DNA of 64,000 nucleotides from Apostichopus japonicus (GCF_037975245.1 NC_092564.1:28566984-28630983); one strand, 5' to 3'. Positions 38,401 through 52,721 are shown, numbered from the stretch's first letter. Program-made: numbers and translations. Notes: a model not told the origin generated them from the sequence alone.

Positions 38401-38538
38401 CATGCCATAATATTTACTTTCGGTCAAACTAAATTAAGCTTGAAAGTTATGACGTAAGTCATCTTATATTGTATAAGTCAAATCAAGAGCAGATTGTTTC
38501 AGAATGGAAGTAGAAGTCACATCAGTTGAAATGACTCA

Positions 38539-38700
<162 letters not shown>

Positions 38701-38708
38701 TCATTATA

Positions 38709-38791
38709 TGTACCTTAGGTCGACAGTTTATGGTAAAAAAGTGTACCTTAGGTCGACAGTGTACCTTAGGTCGACATTTCAGTGTCGACCT
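38709..38791. repeat. GTACCTTAGGTCGACA short tandem repeat with terminal hairpin
   Basis: Three copies of GTACCTTAGGTCGACA lie between two AT tracts. The last copy pairs with a following TGTCGACCT to form a nine-base stem around a TTTCAG loop. Confidence 0.8.
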
Positions 38792-38821
38792 ATTGTTTTT
38801 ACTACCATTTTAAGAACCATT

Positions 38822-38908
38822 CATATATATATATATATATATTTATTTACATATATATATATAGATATATAGATAGATATCTAGATATAGATATATAGAT
38901 ATAGATAA

Positions 38909-38955
<47 letters not shown>

Positions 38956-38977
38956 CATACATACATACATACATACC
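38822..38977. repeat. Compound (AT)n-(GATA)n-(CATA)n microsatellite
   Basis: AT dinucleotides grade into GATATATAGATA variants, back to AT, then into about seven ACAT units. Confidence 0.95.
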
Positions 38978-41224
38978 CTTTACAACATTCGAAAGAACTC
39001 AACATTGAGAAATATTCTGTTCCCATCTGTTTAATGGAGTCGTGGTGGGGTTTTATCACGTAATTATATTAACAAAGTGGTACACCAAGCACTCGAAACC
39101 GACAGGAACCAACTCTTAATACTGTTGGCTGGGTTTAGGCCTACTAGTATATCAATACCCAGCGTCTGACTCGTTGTATATTAAGTGTAAGCTGTATAGA
39201 CGTTTGATTAAACTGTTTCTTCAGTCCGCATATACATGTAATACTATATAGCTAGATCGTCTTCTCAAGCCTCTATAAATATAGCATCTGCTTATATTGA
39301 GTCGTTATATATACAGACCACGTAACAAGTCATAATACACTGTTGCAGTATCAAGTCAAACTCAGTCAATCTAACATTTGTCTTTTTATAGTTCGGCAAT
39401 GTTGTGTGGACATGTTCAGTTTATGTTATCCACGACGGCATGGATTTCTGTTTTTTTTTTCATGACCACCCTATACTCCCCGAAGAAAGAGATTATATTA
39501 TCGGTAGTAAAAGTTTTCTGAATTGAACGCTTCTAAACTAAATAGATCTGTTTGGTTTGACATCAGTTTTTGCCATTTCAAACCACTTGCGTAAGGAGAG
39601 CTTCAAGTATCGTAGATATATATGTGATGTGATAATCTGATTAGTATGCATCCCTACCATATTCATGACATATTCATATCTTCTTCTTCTATTATTCCGT
39701 ATAGTGAAGCATGTACTTTATACTTCCCCTAATATGTTCCCCTCTTGATCTTTATAGATTTTCTCGTCTTAAACAAGACACGCTCTAAATATTTTCCGGC
39801 TAAAATTCACTCGATATTATGAATACCAATTCCAATTACGTCACTTAGAGCGAGTGGAAGTTAGCACGTTACTTGTCGCAAGAAAGAAGGAAGCTAATTC
39901 GATACAATCATATTTCAAATATGAATTGTCGGGAAAAGTAACAATCTTTAACCATGACTTACCCTCAACCCTCCCACAGGCGAAGTCGGGCTTAAACGAT
40001 GGACACAGCGTTAATTGCATCAAAATAGGTCAAAAGGAACTTAAAAGATGTGTTAGAACGCGGATTTGTAGGTTAATCTATGCACAACAGAAGTCATTTT
40101 TCTTGTTTATGATATAATATTGCCGATGGGAATTAGCAGGCAGCAGAAGATAACCAGCGTGGTAGTTGAACATCCTAGCGGGCTCCGCTAGTCTCGTCCT
40201 TTGCCCAGTGAGATCAATTTACCAGACAATACGGAGGCAGTATAGAGGTTACGCCATAGAATACGACGGATGGATATAGTATATAGCAACGCTGAAGTTT
40301 GCCAAGTTGACCGCTTGAAACCAGAGCGGCTCCGATGGAGCGCGGATTGGGCATAATTAACCACACTACTGCTAGCATAAAAAACCGTGTCACTGACATA
40401 TCAAGAAGGAAAATCAATTCGACTTTACGTCGGAAAACTTGATGTTAATGTACAAAGAAAAAAAATTGTTTTCAGACAAAAAAAATATATAAAAAACCCC
40501 TCTCTTGTTCATACCCTAAGTAATGTTTCATTACATGCAAAGGAATCTCACGGAGATGGGTAAGATGCTATTGTAGAATTTAGTTCTTTTTCGGTACCGC
40601 CTGGAACTGCCTAATATAGTATTAACAATTGAACGTGAAACCTCGAACATACGTGAACTTTAAACGGGCTACAAATTGCCGGAAGCAACATTTCGGACGA
40701 AGGCTATATTCACTTGTTCATCTTAAAGGAGACATGTAATTTAAATGAATTTGAGGGAATCACAAATTATGAACTGTAATAATGATAACTTACAATATTT
40801 AATGTTAGCAGCTAAAGATGGAAAATGATGGGAAAGTATGTATCACAGACCCTCAGAACGAAAGGTCAAAATGGCAGAGGTCAAAATATGTCTTTTTGCT
40901 ATAGCTACCATGCAGGGGAAGCATTGAATTGACTTGAAACTTCACAGGTGTAATTGGTATGTCAAGTACAATCAAAATATGTGGTAAGTTGGTAACCATG
41001 GTTTAAGGTCAATGATAGATCCAAGTTCAGAGGTCAAAATATTCAAGAAAGCAACTTGTTGTAATGCTAAAGAAATATCCCTTTTTAATCTTATATTTGT
41101 TATTCTTCTTCTCAAGTTTAGTGTGACGTAACATATCTACAAAGTTACAATATTTACAAGAGATGTCATGTTAGATGAGGTTAAAAAGTCAACAAAGATC
41201 ATCATTTTGACTTAGTGAAAGGTT

Positions 41225-41815
41225 ACCTATATTTGGCATATGTGTTACTGAGATATGTCATATGTGTTACTGAGATATGTCATATGTGTTACTGAGATAT
41301 AGCATATGTGTTACTGAGATATGTCATTGTGTTACTGAGATATAGAATATGTGTTACTGAGATATAGAATATGTGTTACTGAGATATAGAATATGTGTTA
41401 TTGAGATATGGCATATGTGTTACTGAGATATAGCATATGTGTTACTGAGATAAGGCATATGTGTTACTGAGATATGGCATAGCCTATGTGTTACTGAGAT
41501 ATAGCATATGTGTTACTGAGATATGGCGTATGTGTTATTGAGATATAGCGTATGTATTACTGAGATATGGCATATGTACTGTTACTGAGATATAGCATAT
41601 GTGTTACTGGGATATGGCATATGTGACCTGGATATGGCATATGTGTTACTGAGATATGGCGTATGTGTTATTGAGATATAGCGTATGTGTTATTGATATA
41701 TAGCATACGTGTTACTGGGATATAGCATATGTGTTACTGATATATAGCATATGTGTTACTGAGATATAGCATATGTGTTACTGAGATATAGCATACCGGT
41801 ATGTGTTACCGAGAT
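41225..41815. repeat. Minisatellite, period about 22 bp, about 27 units
   Basis: The unit is close to CATATGTGTTACTGAGATAT plus two variable bases. Variation is mostly at AGCATATG, GGCATATG and GTCATATG, with some CGTATG. It follows directly on a non-repetitive region ending near 41220. Confidence 0.92.
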
Positions 41816-43302
41816 TTGAAGACGAATATTTGCTATGGAATCGTGTCATTGGTACTACGTGACCGTACCTCCATCATGTCCAGTCAGGACCATCGTACAA
41901 ATGGGCTAGTTTTGTGATTCGCGTAAGAGATTAACTTTGATTTCAAATCAACACACGGAGGTTGATATACCGCGCGCGCACAGTCAATGCTACTAGAGAT
42001 GATTCAATTAACCAACCGTCCAAGAAGGACGATACCCCCTTTCCGCGACAATATGGCGCGCGCGCATTTGATTAAAATGGGGGCGACAGTTTGGTTTACA
42101 TTCATAAAATACAATATATCAGTTAACACGATAGCTGTGAGTCGCCATGTTATCCCCTGTTGAGAAAGAAGGCTGGTAAATTCACATTTAAATTTACTGG
42201 CTTAAGATAAGGTTACTAAAACTAGAAACATGCAGTTGATACCATCAAATCGATTAATATTTTGTTGTCCATTCGTCAAGGAGCAAGCAATGTTGAAAGC
42301 AAGTAATATGTTAACAGTATCAAACGTCTGGTCCGCAAATTGCTATGAATATCTTCCTAATGGTAATTTAATGGAGCCGCCGGATGGTGACTGGGTGCAG
42401 ACGAAGAATTTGATATTTTGTTCCTATGGCTATACTTAACTTAACGCTTAGACAGATTTGGGGGGGGGGGGGTAGACTTTTTTGACGCCAGTAGCATAGT
42501 TTGGGTAATAAACAAAAAAACTTTCATGCATTTTGTATTTTTCTTTATACAAAATACTTGTACATTGCTTTGTTGAGAAATTCTCTACAATCTGAAGTAT
42601 TTATGCTTCGAAATTGATATGATAACTCCAGATAAATGAAATATTCATAAACCATTTCAATAATCGTACGCTCGGCAAGAGATGACTTAGATTCAATCGT
42701 AAATAATTTGTAAATCCACACCGTTAAGACAAGACGTATTTTCCTTGACGTAGTAAACATGCCATGTTAAAGAGAGAACGCTCGGAGATGGTGAGGCAAA
42801 CTTAGACAGGTTTACAACCCCACCCACCCTCACCCCCTCCCCACACCGCCCTTCTCGCTCTCTCTTTCATCCCTCTCTCTTTTTCCCATTCCCATCCCCT
42901 CTGACTTGGGAAATGTTTACTGGTAAGAGTGACGATCATCTGGACCCTAAACAAAGATTTACCCGGTCGAAGTCTTCCTAACGACCACATGAGCGAATAT
43001 GACACCCCTATCTGTAAGACAGTGGTTTTCGTTGGTCGGGGAATTTTCCAAAAGTATCTCTTAGCCCGACTTGCGTTAAGACTTAAATCTACTTTGATTT
43101 TCGCTGGGGTGGAATGAAATCCACCTACATGGGAATCTCATTCAAGGCTAACTCAGCCGGGGGATAATTACACCGCCACCCCACCCATTAATGACGCCAC
43201 GGGCCCATCAGGGTCCCTATGTTGGGCCATTGTATTCCACATTGACATGGCTACGCGCTCCGCGTTCGCACTTTCGCAGTGGCACCAGCTTGTATTACCG
43301 AC

Positions 43303-43733
43303 ACTCTGTGTCGCCCCTTTCATTTTCTCTAATTTTGCTGTGCCTGTGTGACGCCACTGAAACAATGTAGCCAAAATAATTGGTGCAAACACTACTAATG
43401 TTGAAGCATCCTCTAGTTAGTTCACTGAGTTAAGAGAAATCTCCACTCCTTAAGATATTTTATTCTGATTATATTAGTATTGAACTGATCGTGTAATAAT
43501 CCTATTTAGTTCAACACCTAAACAAGCGAGTGTTCGTTTCTCGCTTCACTTATTATTTATTTATTTCATACTTTTTTAAGTCTGCACATATGTTTTCCCA
43601 TCTGACTTGTATCTGTTCTTGCTTTGTCTGTTTTCAGTTCCTTTGAGAACTACTTAAATTTCTACTTTCCGACTAAAAAGACGAACCATGTGTTCAACTA
43701 TATATATATATACTTATAGCAGTGAGTTTATAC
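43303..43733. repeat. Direct repeat of about 430 bp, copy 1
   Basis: It matches 46553-46984 in the same orientation over CTGTGTGACGCCACTGAAAC, TTGAACTGATCGTGTAATAA, AACACCTAAACAAGCGAGTG and TCTGTTTTCAGTTCCTTTGA, with scattered differences. The two copies are 3.25 kb apart. They could be a segmental duplication or worn long terminal repeats; I saw no retrotransposon genes between them. Confidence 0.85.
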
Positions 43734-46552
43734 GTGTGTTTTATAATTTCGCGTAGATATCTTTAGGCTCTTAATCAATATCATGCTGACAGTGTACTTA
43801 GCAAAGGTCAAAGAAGTATCTTTTTTATATTATTATATTTTGGTGTGATTCTTAACTGAGGCCAACAATCTCTTATGTAGCCAATCCGATACGAAAGAGC
43901 GTCGTAAGTGTTCCCTGACCGTTATATAGCATAATGTATTTGCTAAAATATTCAGCTAGTGTGTAACCTTAATACTGAAGGAATATAAACATTTGCGCAC
44001 ATTGACCGCCAAAGAAAAATGCCATATCTCAAAATCAGAGAGAATCAGCAATCCAAGGCAACAATAACAGCAACAACAAGATTTTTTGTTGAGGGATCAG
44101 CCTCGTCCTTGGGGAAACGAGATGCCCCCCCCCCTCCTTCACCTCCACCCACTCTCACCCCAACTTATACTGAGAATCGCTTTCAAACAGCGTTCATGCA
44201 TTAACGTTCATACAGATGGTAATACATGCCATCTTGTTTCGAGTATAATTTGATGACGTTTCTTACTTTGAAAAGCTATAAGCAAAGACGTTTCCTTATT
44301 AAATAGGTAGGTGTGCATTAAGGCCCCTACTAGGCCCCTACTAGGGTAGTTCGTCCTGTACGCAAACTAAGTAGCTGCAAATATTGTCGTTTCTGAATCA
44401 ACTTTCCACGGGTTTTCTTTTTTATCATCTCGACTAATTCAATATATGTTTCATATCATCGGAATTGGTGCATAATTGTCCTGCTTAAAGACACACGATA
44501 TGATAGTCACGAATTTCAAATAACCAGAATTTAATTATATTTGTTACTATACACGGTAGAAGATTATAATTATAATTGTTACTATACAAATGCTTGTAAT
44601 TAAACGAAATGCTTGTGATAACTGCAAATTTGCCTGTTAACCAATTGAAGTTTTTTTTTTTTCGTTGCCTGAGATATGGAATGTAGCCTACATGATAAGT
44701 CAAATCTTAGGCCGATTATAGAAAGGATTTCAAAATCGATTCCAACATCAGAGCAGGTTATAGCTTGCTTTCTTCTCAAGATTTTGGCCACCCTTCTCGA
44801 TCGCTTTGAAATTCCCATTACGGAGCTCCCTTGTCAATTACATTACATACAAATCAATGTTTAATTGCTCCATGTCTCTAGCCGAGACCGAAGGGTTGTC
44901 TCCATGGAGTCAAGACTTAATAACTGCTTTCCGGATAATTAACCACGATGGAAAGTTGAAACAAACTCAAGATAATACTAACTCGAAAATGGCCAAATGT
45001 AGCTCTCCGTTAGTATGATGGCTTTTAAAGCTAACTACAACTGTCCCCTTAAGTGCCCAAAACCGTAGTATGGCGCGAAATAATATTCCCAACTCCCAAG
45101 CTATAGGGATGCTAGGAGTTAAGAAAAGAAGCCAAAGTTAATTACCAATCAGACGGCAGATGTAGCTAATCATTCACATTAACGGTACAAGGAAACAGAA
45201 AGTCTACGGTTTGGAATAGCATGTCTCCATCTTTCGTAGAATCTGTCTTGCGTGCCGGAAGAATTATTCTTCTCTTTTTTTTGTTGGGACTCTCGTATAG
45301 AAGATTATAAATGTTTGGTTATTAAATTTGTGACGTCACCCAATGACACTCTCTCGTCTCGTATCAAAGTTGACCAATTCCTGTTTAAAGCAGCATAGGA
45401 TAGATTTTAAATAAAATACAAAAAAAAATACACAAAAGCTATACAGCTTATTCTAATCAGCGCAAGAATGATATAGTATGGAGATGTGTAGTTGTCTCTT
45501 GTTTGTGTTTTTGGAAGGGGAGAGGAGGGGAGTGGTGTGTGTGGGAAGGGTGGGTGGGTGAAGGGTGAGATTGAGTGTGCTAGTTCGTGAATGTGGGACT
45601 GGGTGTTGATCTGTTGATGCTTTCTCTGTTGTGTTTTATTTTATTTTCGTTCTTAAACCTCTTTCAATTATGGTAAAGGAAGAAAGAGAAAATGGGGTCG
45701 TGTTAATTAAGGAATCTTCATACTTCGAGAGTTCGGTATTTAGAGTTAAACAAGAAGTCTATGCTATATAAGATCAATTCTTCAATAAGTATTAATATAC
45801 TTATTATATCATATGAGGTGTGCTTGATGCAATAAGGAATTCATCTCCTTGGTAGAAGGGTTTCACTTTGCTTCGCTAAGGATAAATTCAAATCAACCAT
45901 TGCTTATTGAGTAAAAAGGGTTGGCGTACATGAATGCGGTCAACCTGGTACACAGTACCGTATGTACATGAATATTCAACTGAAATTTAATCTGAAACTC
46001 TATAGTCCATCAAAAATCGGCATAGCGTTTGTAAATGACACAAAAGTACAACATTTTGTGGGACACGAAATTTGATTTTTTTGGGGGGGATTAAACTGTT
46101 AATACCTTGCTAATTAAGAACGATTAGATAGAGGGATTCAATTATATGCAGTCAAATAGGCTGTATTATGTATACTACATATGTATTTGCTTTATCCGAA
46201 TAGAATGTGTTTGGCACGAATGTACCGGATGAACATTCTGCCTTTCTTGGTGTAGGCTATTCAGGAAGCGACGTCAGGAATGATGTTAATCAAATGTAAC
46301 ACTGAATATGAACACGAATTTTCTGCATTAAATGCAACGATTTGCCAATATTCGTTAATGGTCTAAAAGTAGTAAAAAGTGCATTCCTAGAAGGTCTGAC
46401 TCTCCAAATTATTTCGAGACATTACAATGTGTGTTTACAATCAATAGTCAGGTAGATTAACATCTATGCAAGCGAGTATTTGTTCTCGATTCACTTATTA
46501 TTGTTATGATTATTTTTTTATCATTTAAAAAAAAAATCAGTTCGCAGTACTT

Positions 46553-46984
46553 AGACTCTGTGCCCCCCTGACCTCCCCCCCCCCCCTCAAATTTCTCTCA
46601 ATTTTGCTGTGCCTGTGTGACGCCACTGAAACAATGTAGCCAAAATAATCTGTGCAACTAATGTTTAAGCATCCTCTAGTTAGTTCACTGAGTTAAGAAA
46701 TCTCTGCTCCTTCAGATATTTGTTTCTGATTATAATAGTATTGAACTGATCGTGTAATAATCCTATTTAGTTCAACACCTAAACAAGCGAGTGTTCGTTC
46801 TCGCTTCACTTATTATTTATTTATTTCATATTTTTTCAAGTCTGCACATCTGTTTTCCCATCTGACTTGTATCTGTTCTTGCTTTGTCTGTTTTCAGTTC
46901 CTTTGAGAAATACTTGTGTTTCTAATTTTCGTATAAAAAGACGTAGCATGCGTTCAACAAATACTTATAGTAGTGAGTTTATAC
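46553..46984. repeat. Direct repeat of about 430 bp, copy 2
   Basis: Partner of 43303-43733. A third, shorter and more diverged stretch (GCAAGCGAGTATTTGTTCTC and following) lies just upstream at about 46455-46530, so the family has more than two members here. Confidence 0.85.
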
Positions 46985-49900
46985 AGCGAGGAGAAATGTC
47001 TCAAGTATGTACTACAAACCTCTTTGAAGTTGGAGCACGGGTGACCTTTTTTTTTACTATCTATCATATTTATAATCCAGCATTTAAAGTGCACTTCTAT
47101 AGGAATTTTGGAATCATGGGAGTGAGCAATAATTAATTTCTTATGTTGAACGTAATGATGAATCTATATATACTGTTCTGTTTAGTAATATGTTCGCATG
47201 AAAGGTCATAAGTTAATATTGAGGCCCAAAAAATATGCTAAAAAGTCAACTTTTGGTCACCCACGCTCAAATTCCAACACGCGTTTTTATGTCACGCTAG
47301 AAATAGTTACCCACACTGAGATAGCTGTCTATTTTAATATTTATTGATATTTATATACTTTAATATTTATGTACAGAGTGCTCCCCTATAGTGCTCAGAA
47401 TCTGACAATGTACACAGAGTTACCGCTTTTCGAGGCAAGCCAGTAATATTTATGAAATGAATGTGTAGCAAGTGGTATGACAGATATATAATAAATTATT
47501 AAAGGTCAACACACCGGACAACAATATATATAGATATATACATGCATGTGTTTAACGGAAAGATTATAAAAGTATATACGAACAACATTGTTCACATCTT
47601 GCGATGACCGTCTGGCCTTGGCTTTAGAAGAAATTTGTCTCTAGTTCAACTTTATCCTCGAATTTTGAATTTTGATAGACTATATGCACGCCATTACTGT
47701 AATCATGGCGGCATTTACAGCTAGATATTCCAAATCCTTCTCGCCTGCCTTTTTTCTTGACGAACAGAAGCAAATTTCAATCTTTTCGTTACTCTAGTAT
47801 ACGGTACTTTATTTAGCATTCATTATTTATATAAATGGACCGGAATTTCCTCGACATCAGTGGGACAGTAAGACTGCTTATTAGAGGAAGTTTCCAGTCA
47901 TGTCCCTCCAGACCGAAGTCACCAGCGGCGAGATTGAGTTTGACAGTATAACGCTCGCTTGTATTAAGCACTGACGCGTGTAAATGTACGAGCTCTTATA
48001 CATTATTAAGCATTTGTTTTCTGACTGGCGCATTTAGTCACTTGTAGGCTGAATTATGAATAGCAACATATATAATTATAACAAGAGCAGTTATCTAGTT
48101 AATACTTAGCAGCAGTCCATGAAGCCAGTCTCGCAGCTTTCTGGAGATCGTAAAACGCTTCGATATCCGGGGTAGTGTCTGCATGCGTTACTATATAGCA
48201 TGTGCAGACACTTAGCCTTCTATAGTTTGCGTTTTGTCCATCTTCGGTTTCTGTTTTTTTATTCTTAATCAAACGTAAACAACAGGAGGTGGCGCCGGAT
48301 AAGTGTTCTTTATTCTTAGTTCAAGTGCACTGATTTCTGATTTTTTTTCTTCTAAATGTGTCGCTATTTTACTATATTTTAGAAAATAGCAATGATTTAT
48401 TAGTTATGCTTTACATTTCAGAATATAGCAATTAACTATTATTTATAAACAACCATTCCATAAAATGTAGGACAATTGTAAGATGAAACAATCACATCAT
48501 ATACAATTATAAAAAAAAACAACAAACAGAGAAAATTATACCAGCCAAGGTTTCAACATTTTGACTAACCGGTCACGTCTTACGCTATAATAAGTCGCTA
48601 ATGTAAAGATTTTAATGATAGTTTGATCATGTCTGACCCCATTCAGGTCATGCAGTCCTGTATTCTATAGAGTCTTTTAAGTGGCGTCTTAGCTCATTTT
48701 ATTTTCTGCCATTTTTCTCTTTTGTATAAACTATGTAGACAATGATGTGAGTATGAACGGCGGTGAAAGCTGAAACCAAGGTTTATTGTTACCTTAAATT
48801 ACTTCTGTACTTTATATCCTAAAGATTGCATAACTCCCGATTCATGATGGGGAAACTTATGAGTGTGGCGTGCTTCATATTCTATCACCATCAGGCTGCG
48901 CCTGTGTCATCATCAACGTACATACAGCATATATAGCAAGAGAGCAGTACATTTAGAACCCGGGGGGGGGGGGAAGCCCCATGAAAACAAAGTTGGATGT
49001 TTCGTCAGAATTTGACATGAAGGAATGCGAGCAATGAGAGCGATATAGGGACGGGGCGTGGTCTCTTAGGATGGACATGTGTTTACACATTTGCAACTTC
49101 CACCGGTTTGATTGAAATGGTTCCACAGCCTTATCTTAATCATTTGCCCAATCCATTTAAGAATCACGCCCTCTATTTAATAAGTTCAAAAAATGTTGTA
49201 CAGTTCAAAACGATGCCTGGCCCAATTGGCCAAAACGTCAATCAGAAACATAGAGTGTATTCATAATGCTTCTGATTAACGTTTTGGGGATGTTAATATT
49301 ATGAAACGGGTGGTTCGCTGGAGAATCTATGGATGATCGCAGTTGCATAGGCTGCCACAACGTAGTTAGACTTTCTCGATATTAATGGAGTCGGGGTAGG
49401 GTGGTTGGGAGGAGGGAAAAGGGAGGGGGAATAGGTGGGTCGGATTGATAGTGGGGATCCAGGGACGGCAAGTTGAGTTTCCCCTAGGGCACAAATCAGA
49501 TTTTGATATAGAATATTTCAAAACAGTTGCTTTATTTGACAGTACCAAGTAAATCGACGTCATTTGAGAATATATCAGTTTATTAAAAAAAAAAGCTTTC
49601 GTCTTTATTACGTGTATATACATAATTGGCCTATGGTAAAATGAAACAAGTTTTTACTCAAGACGCAATCACTATGATATGGATAATTTCTTAAAGTAAT
49701 CTAATATACGTCTATGTTATGGTAATTGTAATAAATGAAAGACTTTATTTTTAAATCACCAAACTATCGGAGGTTGCCTTCAACAGTCGATGTAATACTG
49801 TTAATAGTCTTAACCTGTTTAAAGTTTCTCTAGAGAATCGGTGGATAATCCTTTGGTTTATTGCAAACTCAAAAGCCACTGCTTGTTAAAGATACTACGA

Positions 49901-50194
49901 TATATACTGTTTGTAGAAACAATCTAACTGGCTGACGCCTGTTTTAAATGACCGCGACAGTCAAAACCGTTTGTATGAAGAAATTAACTTGAAAAAATAA
50001 AATTAATGAATTAATAATTAATTAAAAAAGTTAAGAAGGATAAGCTTATCTGAAATTCACCCAGCCTTAAATGGATGACTATATAGTTACAAAGCTAATT
50101 TTGATATGTTGTATACCATCATAACACAAATGATATCAGTGCAGGTTATAATTCGATATCACTTTTAAGTTTTGAGAAATGAACCTTTGAGTTA

Positions 50195-50610
50195 CATCAA
50201 TAAAAGCGACTGGACTATATAGTCTAGTGCACAGACCATTAGTTCAGTTCCTCAGATGCAACACAAGAATGGATGTATACGCAAAGTCTGAGAGGTTTAT
50301 GGTCTCGAATGACATGTTTGTACTGTAAAGTACAAGTTTGTAAAGCACAGATAGTATTGAATATCTTCCGAAGGAGCTTTGTTGTTTATATGGGTTAACA
50401 TTAACATTTCGTCCTGCATCGAGAAGCGTACGCCATCAGTCCATTTATCCTTAAAGGGGCATTCCATAGATTAAACATATTCTATAGGTGAATATCTTGG
50501 AAACCAGAATAGCTGTAGAAACATTACTAGCACTCTTTTTTATCTTTTCTTGGATTATCATGATATCAAGAGCGAAAGTATAAAACAACACAAATACACG
50601 AAGCTTCTTA
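50195..50610. repeat. Dispersed repeat, copy 1
   Basis: Shares an ordered series of motifs with 60270-60790 in the same orientation: CAGTTCCT...GCAACACAA, then AAAGGGGCATTCCATA, GGAAACCAGAATA and TAGCACTCT. It is diverged and has several gaps. Confidence 0.55.
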
Positions 50611-51699
50611 TAGCATTGAAAGTCCCCTTATTAATATTCTTACTGATACATAATCAAGACGGAATCGTGATTTTGCTGACATTAAGTTTTGTGTGATTGA
50701 TTGATACTTTGCTGCAAAAAATCTTAATAAACACGCTATAACCTGATTCTCATAACGATTGCAAGTCAATTCTGCGGGAGGGGGGGGGGGTTCTCTTTCT
50801 TTCTGGAAGGTTTATTATTTAGGAATCCTCAGTGTAATGCTCTCATTACTAATATAGTGAAGTAAAATATCTCATTTCAAATATAGACATTTTTTTATCC
50901 CTTCAGTTTCACTACTATTCCGTGTATAGGGAATCCCTTGCAATGGAATCACGATGTGAAAACATATATACATCAATTCAGAACTTGTATAGCGATATAC
51001 CGTATAATAACGATGGTTATCAATTGCGGTTTGACTATTATATTTACAATAATTAAATACCGCTCCACCGTGAACCGTCTCATCTCTAAAACGTTAACCG
51101 TTTACTTGCATTAAAGTAAAAGTGTATGCCTGACTTGAAACTGTACAACATGGAAGAAATTTGACAAGAAAATGTTCAACTAAAACATATAATTTTGAAA
51201 GAACAGATAATTGACATTAAAATGATATACTGCGAAGATTTGTTAAAAGAACCCGTACCTGCTCTGTCCACTAAGATCACAGGATGTCAATTCTTCAAGT
51301 TCATTATTTTATGTTTGGATAGGAAATTTTTTATTCTCTCGATCCTTCATCTTATTGGCAATTTAAATGATTTAAAAAAAAAATATTTAGTAAGCCTATA
51401 TGGCATTATTACATATCAGATAATTTGCAAAGAAACAACTACCTAGACGTTTTGCAACATGTTATTAGCCTTTCGAAGCAAACAATAATCTAGTGGAGTA
51501 CACATAATTTCAATGATAAGTGAAGGGAGGAATGGGGGGATTTTAATTCCCGACTGATTAAGGTCATGAACCCTTATGAGAAGGCCACAGCAGCTAAGTA
51601 ATCTGATTTTTGTTGTTGTTGCAGGAGCGGGAAGGGAAATGTTGGCTGATGTCCTCCCTAGGAGGGGCTTAAGGGAGGGCTGAAGGGTTCTCCTTCCCC

Positions 51700-51800
51700 C
51701 TTTGAAAAAGGATTTGACGTCAAATAGTGCATTTTGAGGCATATTGCGACTATAAATTAGGTCTAAACAGAAAGTTGTGCTTGTAAAATTTTTGAGTTTC
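51700..51800. repeat. Dispersed repeat fragment
   Basis: CATTTTGAGGCATATTGCGA, CTATAAATTAGGT and the flanking GGATTTGA match 56955-57030 in the same orientation. A minus-strand frame of 119 codons crosses this stretch (51443-51802). It has no recognisable motif and overlaps the repeat, so I do not call it a gene. Confidence 0.5.
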
Positions 51801-52088
51801 AATGTGAGCTTGAAAAGAGTGTGTACACTCCGAGGAGTCGTCTAATTCTTCCCCGATTGAATGTAAAATATTCTCCACCTGAACCTATTCCACCGACTGA
51901 TCGGATGGAGGTGGGTGACAATGCCCCCTCCCCTCCCCAAGCCACTGATAATGACAGTGACAAAAGACATCAGAAATATTAACAATAAATTGATTGTCTC
52001 AATATTTAGAAGTCATTTAATCCCTTACATTATTTTGTGCTTGAAGTTTTTGAAACATGTCTTAAATATGTCAATGTTGAATATGTCT

Positions 52089-52094
52089 TTTATT
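52089..52094 (-). promoter_or_regulatory. Candidate polyadenylation signal for the lectin-like gene
   Basis: AATAAA on the minus strand, about 340 bases past the stop codon. It is the nearest AATAAA I see downstream of the last exon. In AT-rich DNA such hexamers are common, so this is only a candidate. Confidence 0.35.
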
Positions 52095-52434
52095 TCAATT
52101 GAAGATAGCAGTGACGGGACTTACTTTACTAAAATATTAAAAAATATATAAAAACAACACGTTTAAGTAGAAGATATAGCATTCTTGAAATTAGCAGGAT
52201 ATGTGATATATCTTATAAGTTTTTGTCACCTATCATTTCGTCAGTATAAACTCTCTGCCCTTACCACTCCCAGCCCATCCCCCCCCCCCCCTCCCAACCC
52301 ACGCCCTCTCTTCTCATCTCCGCATCTTTTTAACAAAGACATTCAAAATAGTCTATAAGAATGCGTCTATTCTTCGCGATTTCTTCACACACATTCGTGT
52401 TTTACACAGTATGATATTTCAATCGTGTAGTGCC

Positions 52435-52721
52435 TTACATATCGGGTTTAGAACCGGAGGTGGAACTGTCCAGTACGTATGCTTCATTTACATGTACCTC
52501 TGGAGATCTCTGGTCTTCCTGTATTCTAGAGTCGTCGTCCGATCTCCTGTGCCGTTTCTCCTTGGCCTCTTGTTTGTCAGTTTTTTGAATATTTTTATCT
52601 AGCTTTTCATGACTGATTTCTGATTCAGGGTAGAGACTATACGCAACCCACACCAGCAGAAGAAGACCAAAAATACTCCCGATAATAGCAAGGGTGACCA
52701 CTAAAACGTCCAACCAAGAAG
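52435..52721 (-). CDS. Lectin-like receptor exon 6: transmembrane helix and cytoplasmic tail
   Basis: Acceptor ATCATTTCCAG precedes 52721, with phase 1 in, and TAA at 52435-52437 ends the frame. The exon encodes residues 164-258. A hydrophobic helix (LVVTLAIIGSIFGLLLLVWV region, about 169-189) is followed by YSLYPESEI and a strongly charged tail with a basic KEKRHRR patch, an acidic DDD and the C-terminus SGSKPDM. There is no YxxL/V/I-type ITIM: the tail tyrosine sits in EAYVLD, with aspartate at +3. Confidence 0.88.

Larger units (their letters stand above)
41816..52088. other. Intergenic, no supportable gene
   Basis: Holds the 430-bp direct repeats, dispersed repeat fragments and poly-G/C runs (about 42460, 44125, 46579, 48962, 50781). 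Open frames such as 42230-42439, 46867-47136 and minus 51443-51802 have no recognisable domains, and the last two overlap repeats. Confidence 0.55.

Noticed and set aside
51443-51802. 119-codon minus-strand open frame
   Set aside because: It overlaps a dispersed repeat also found at 56955-57030, and the peptide has no domain or homologue I recognise.
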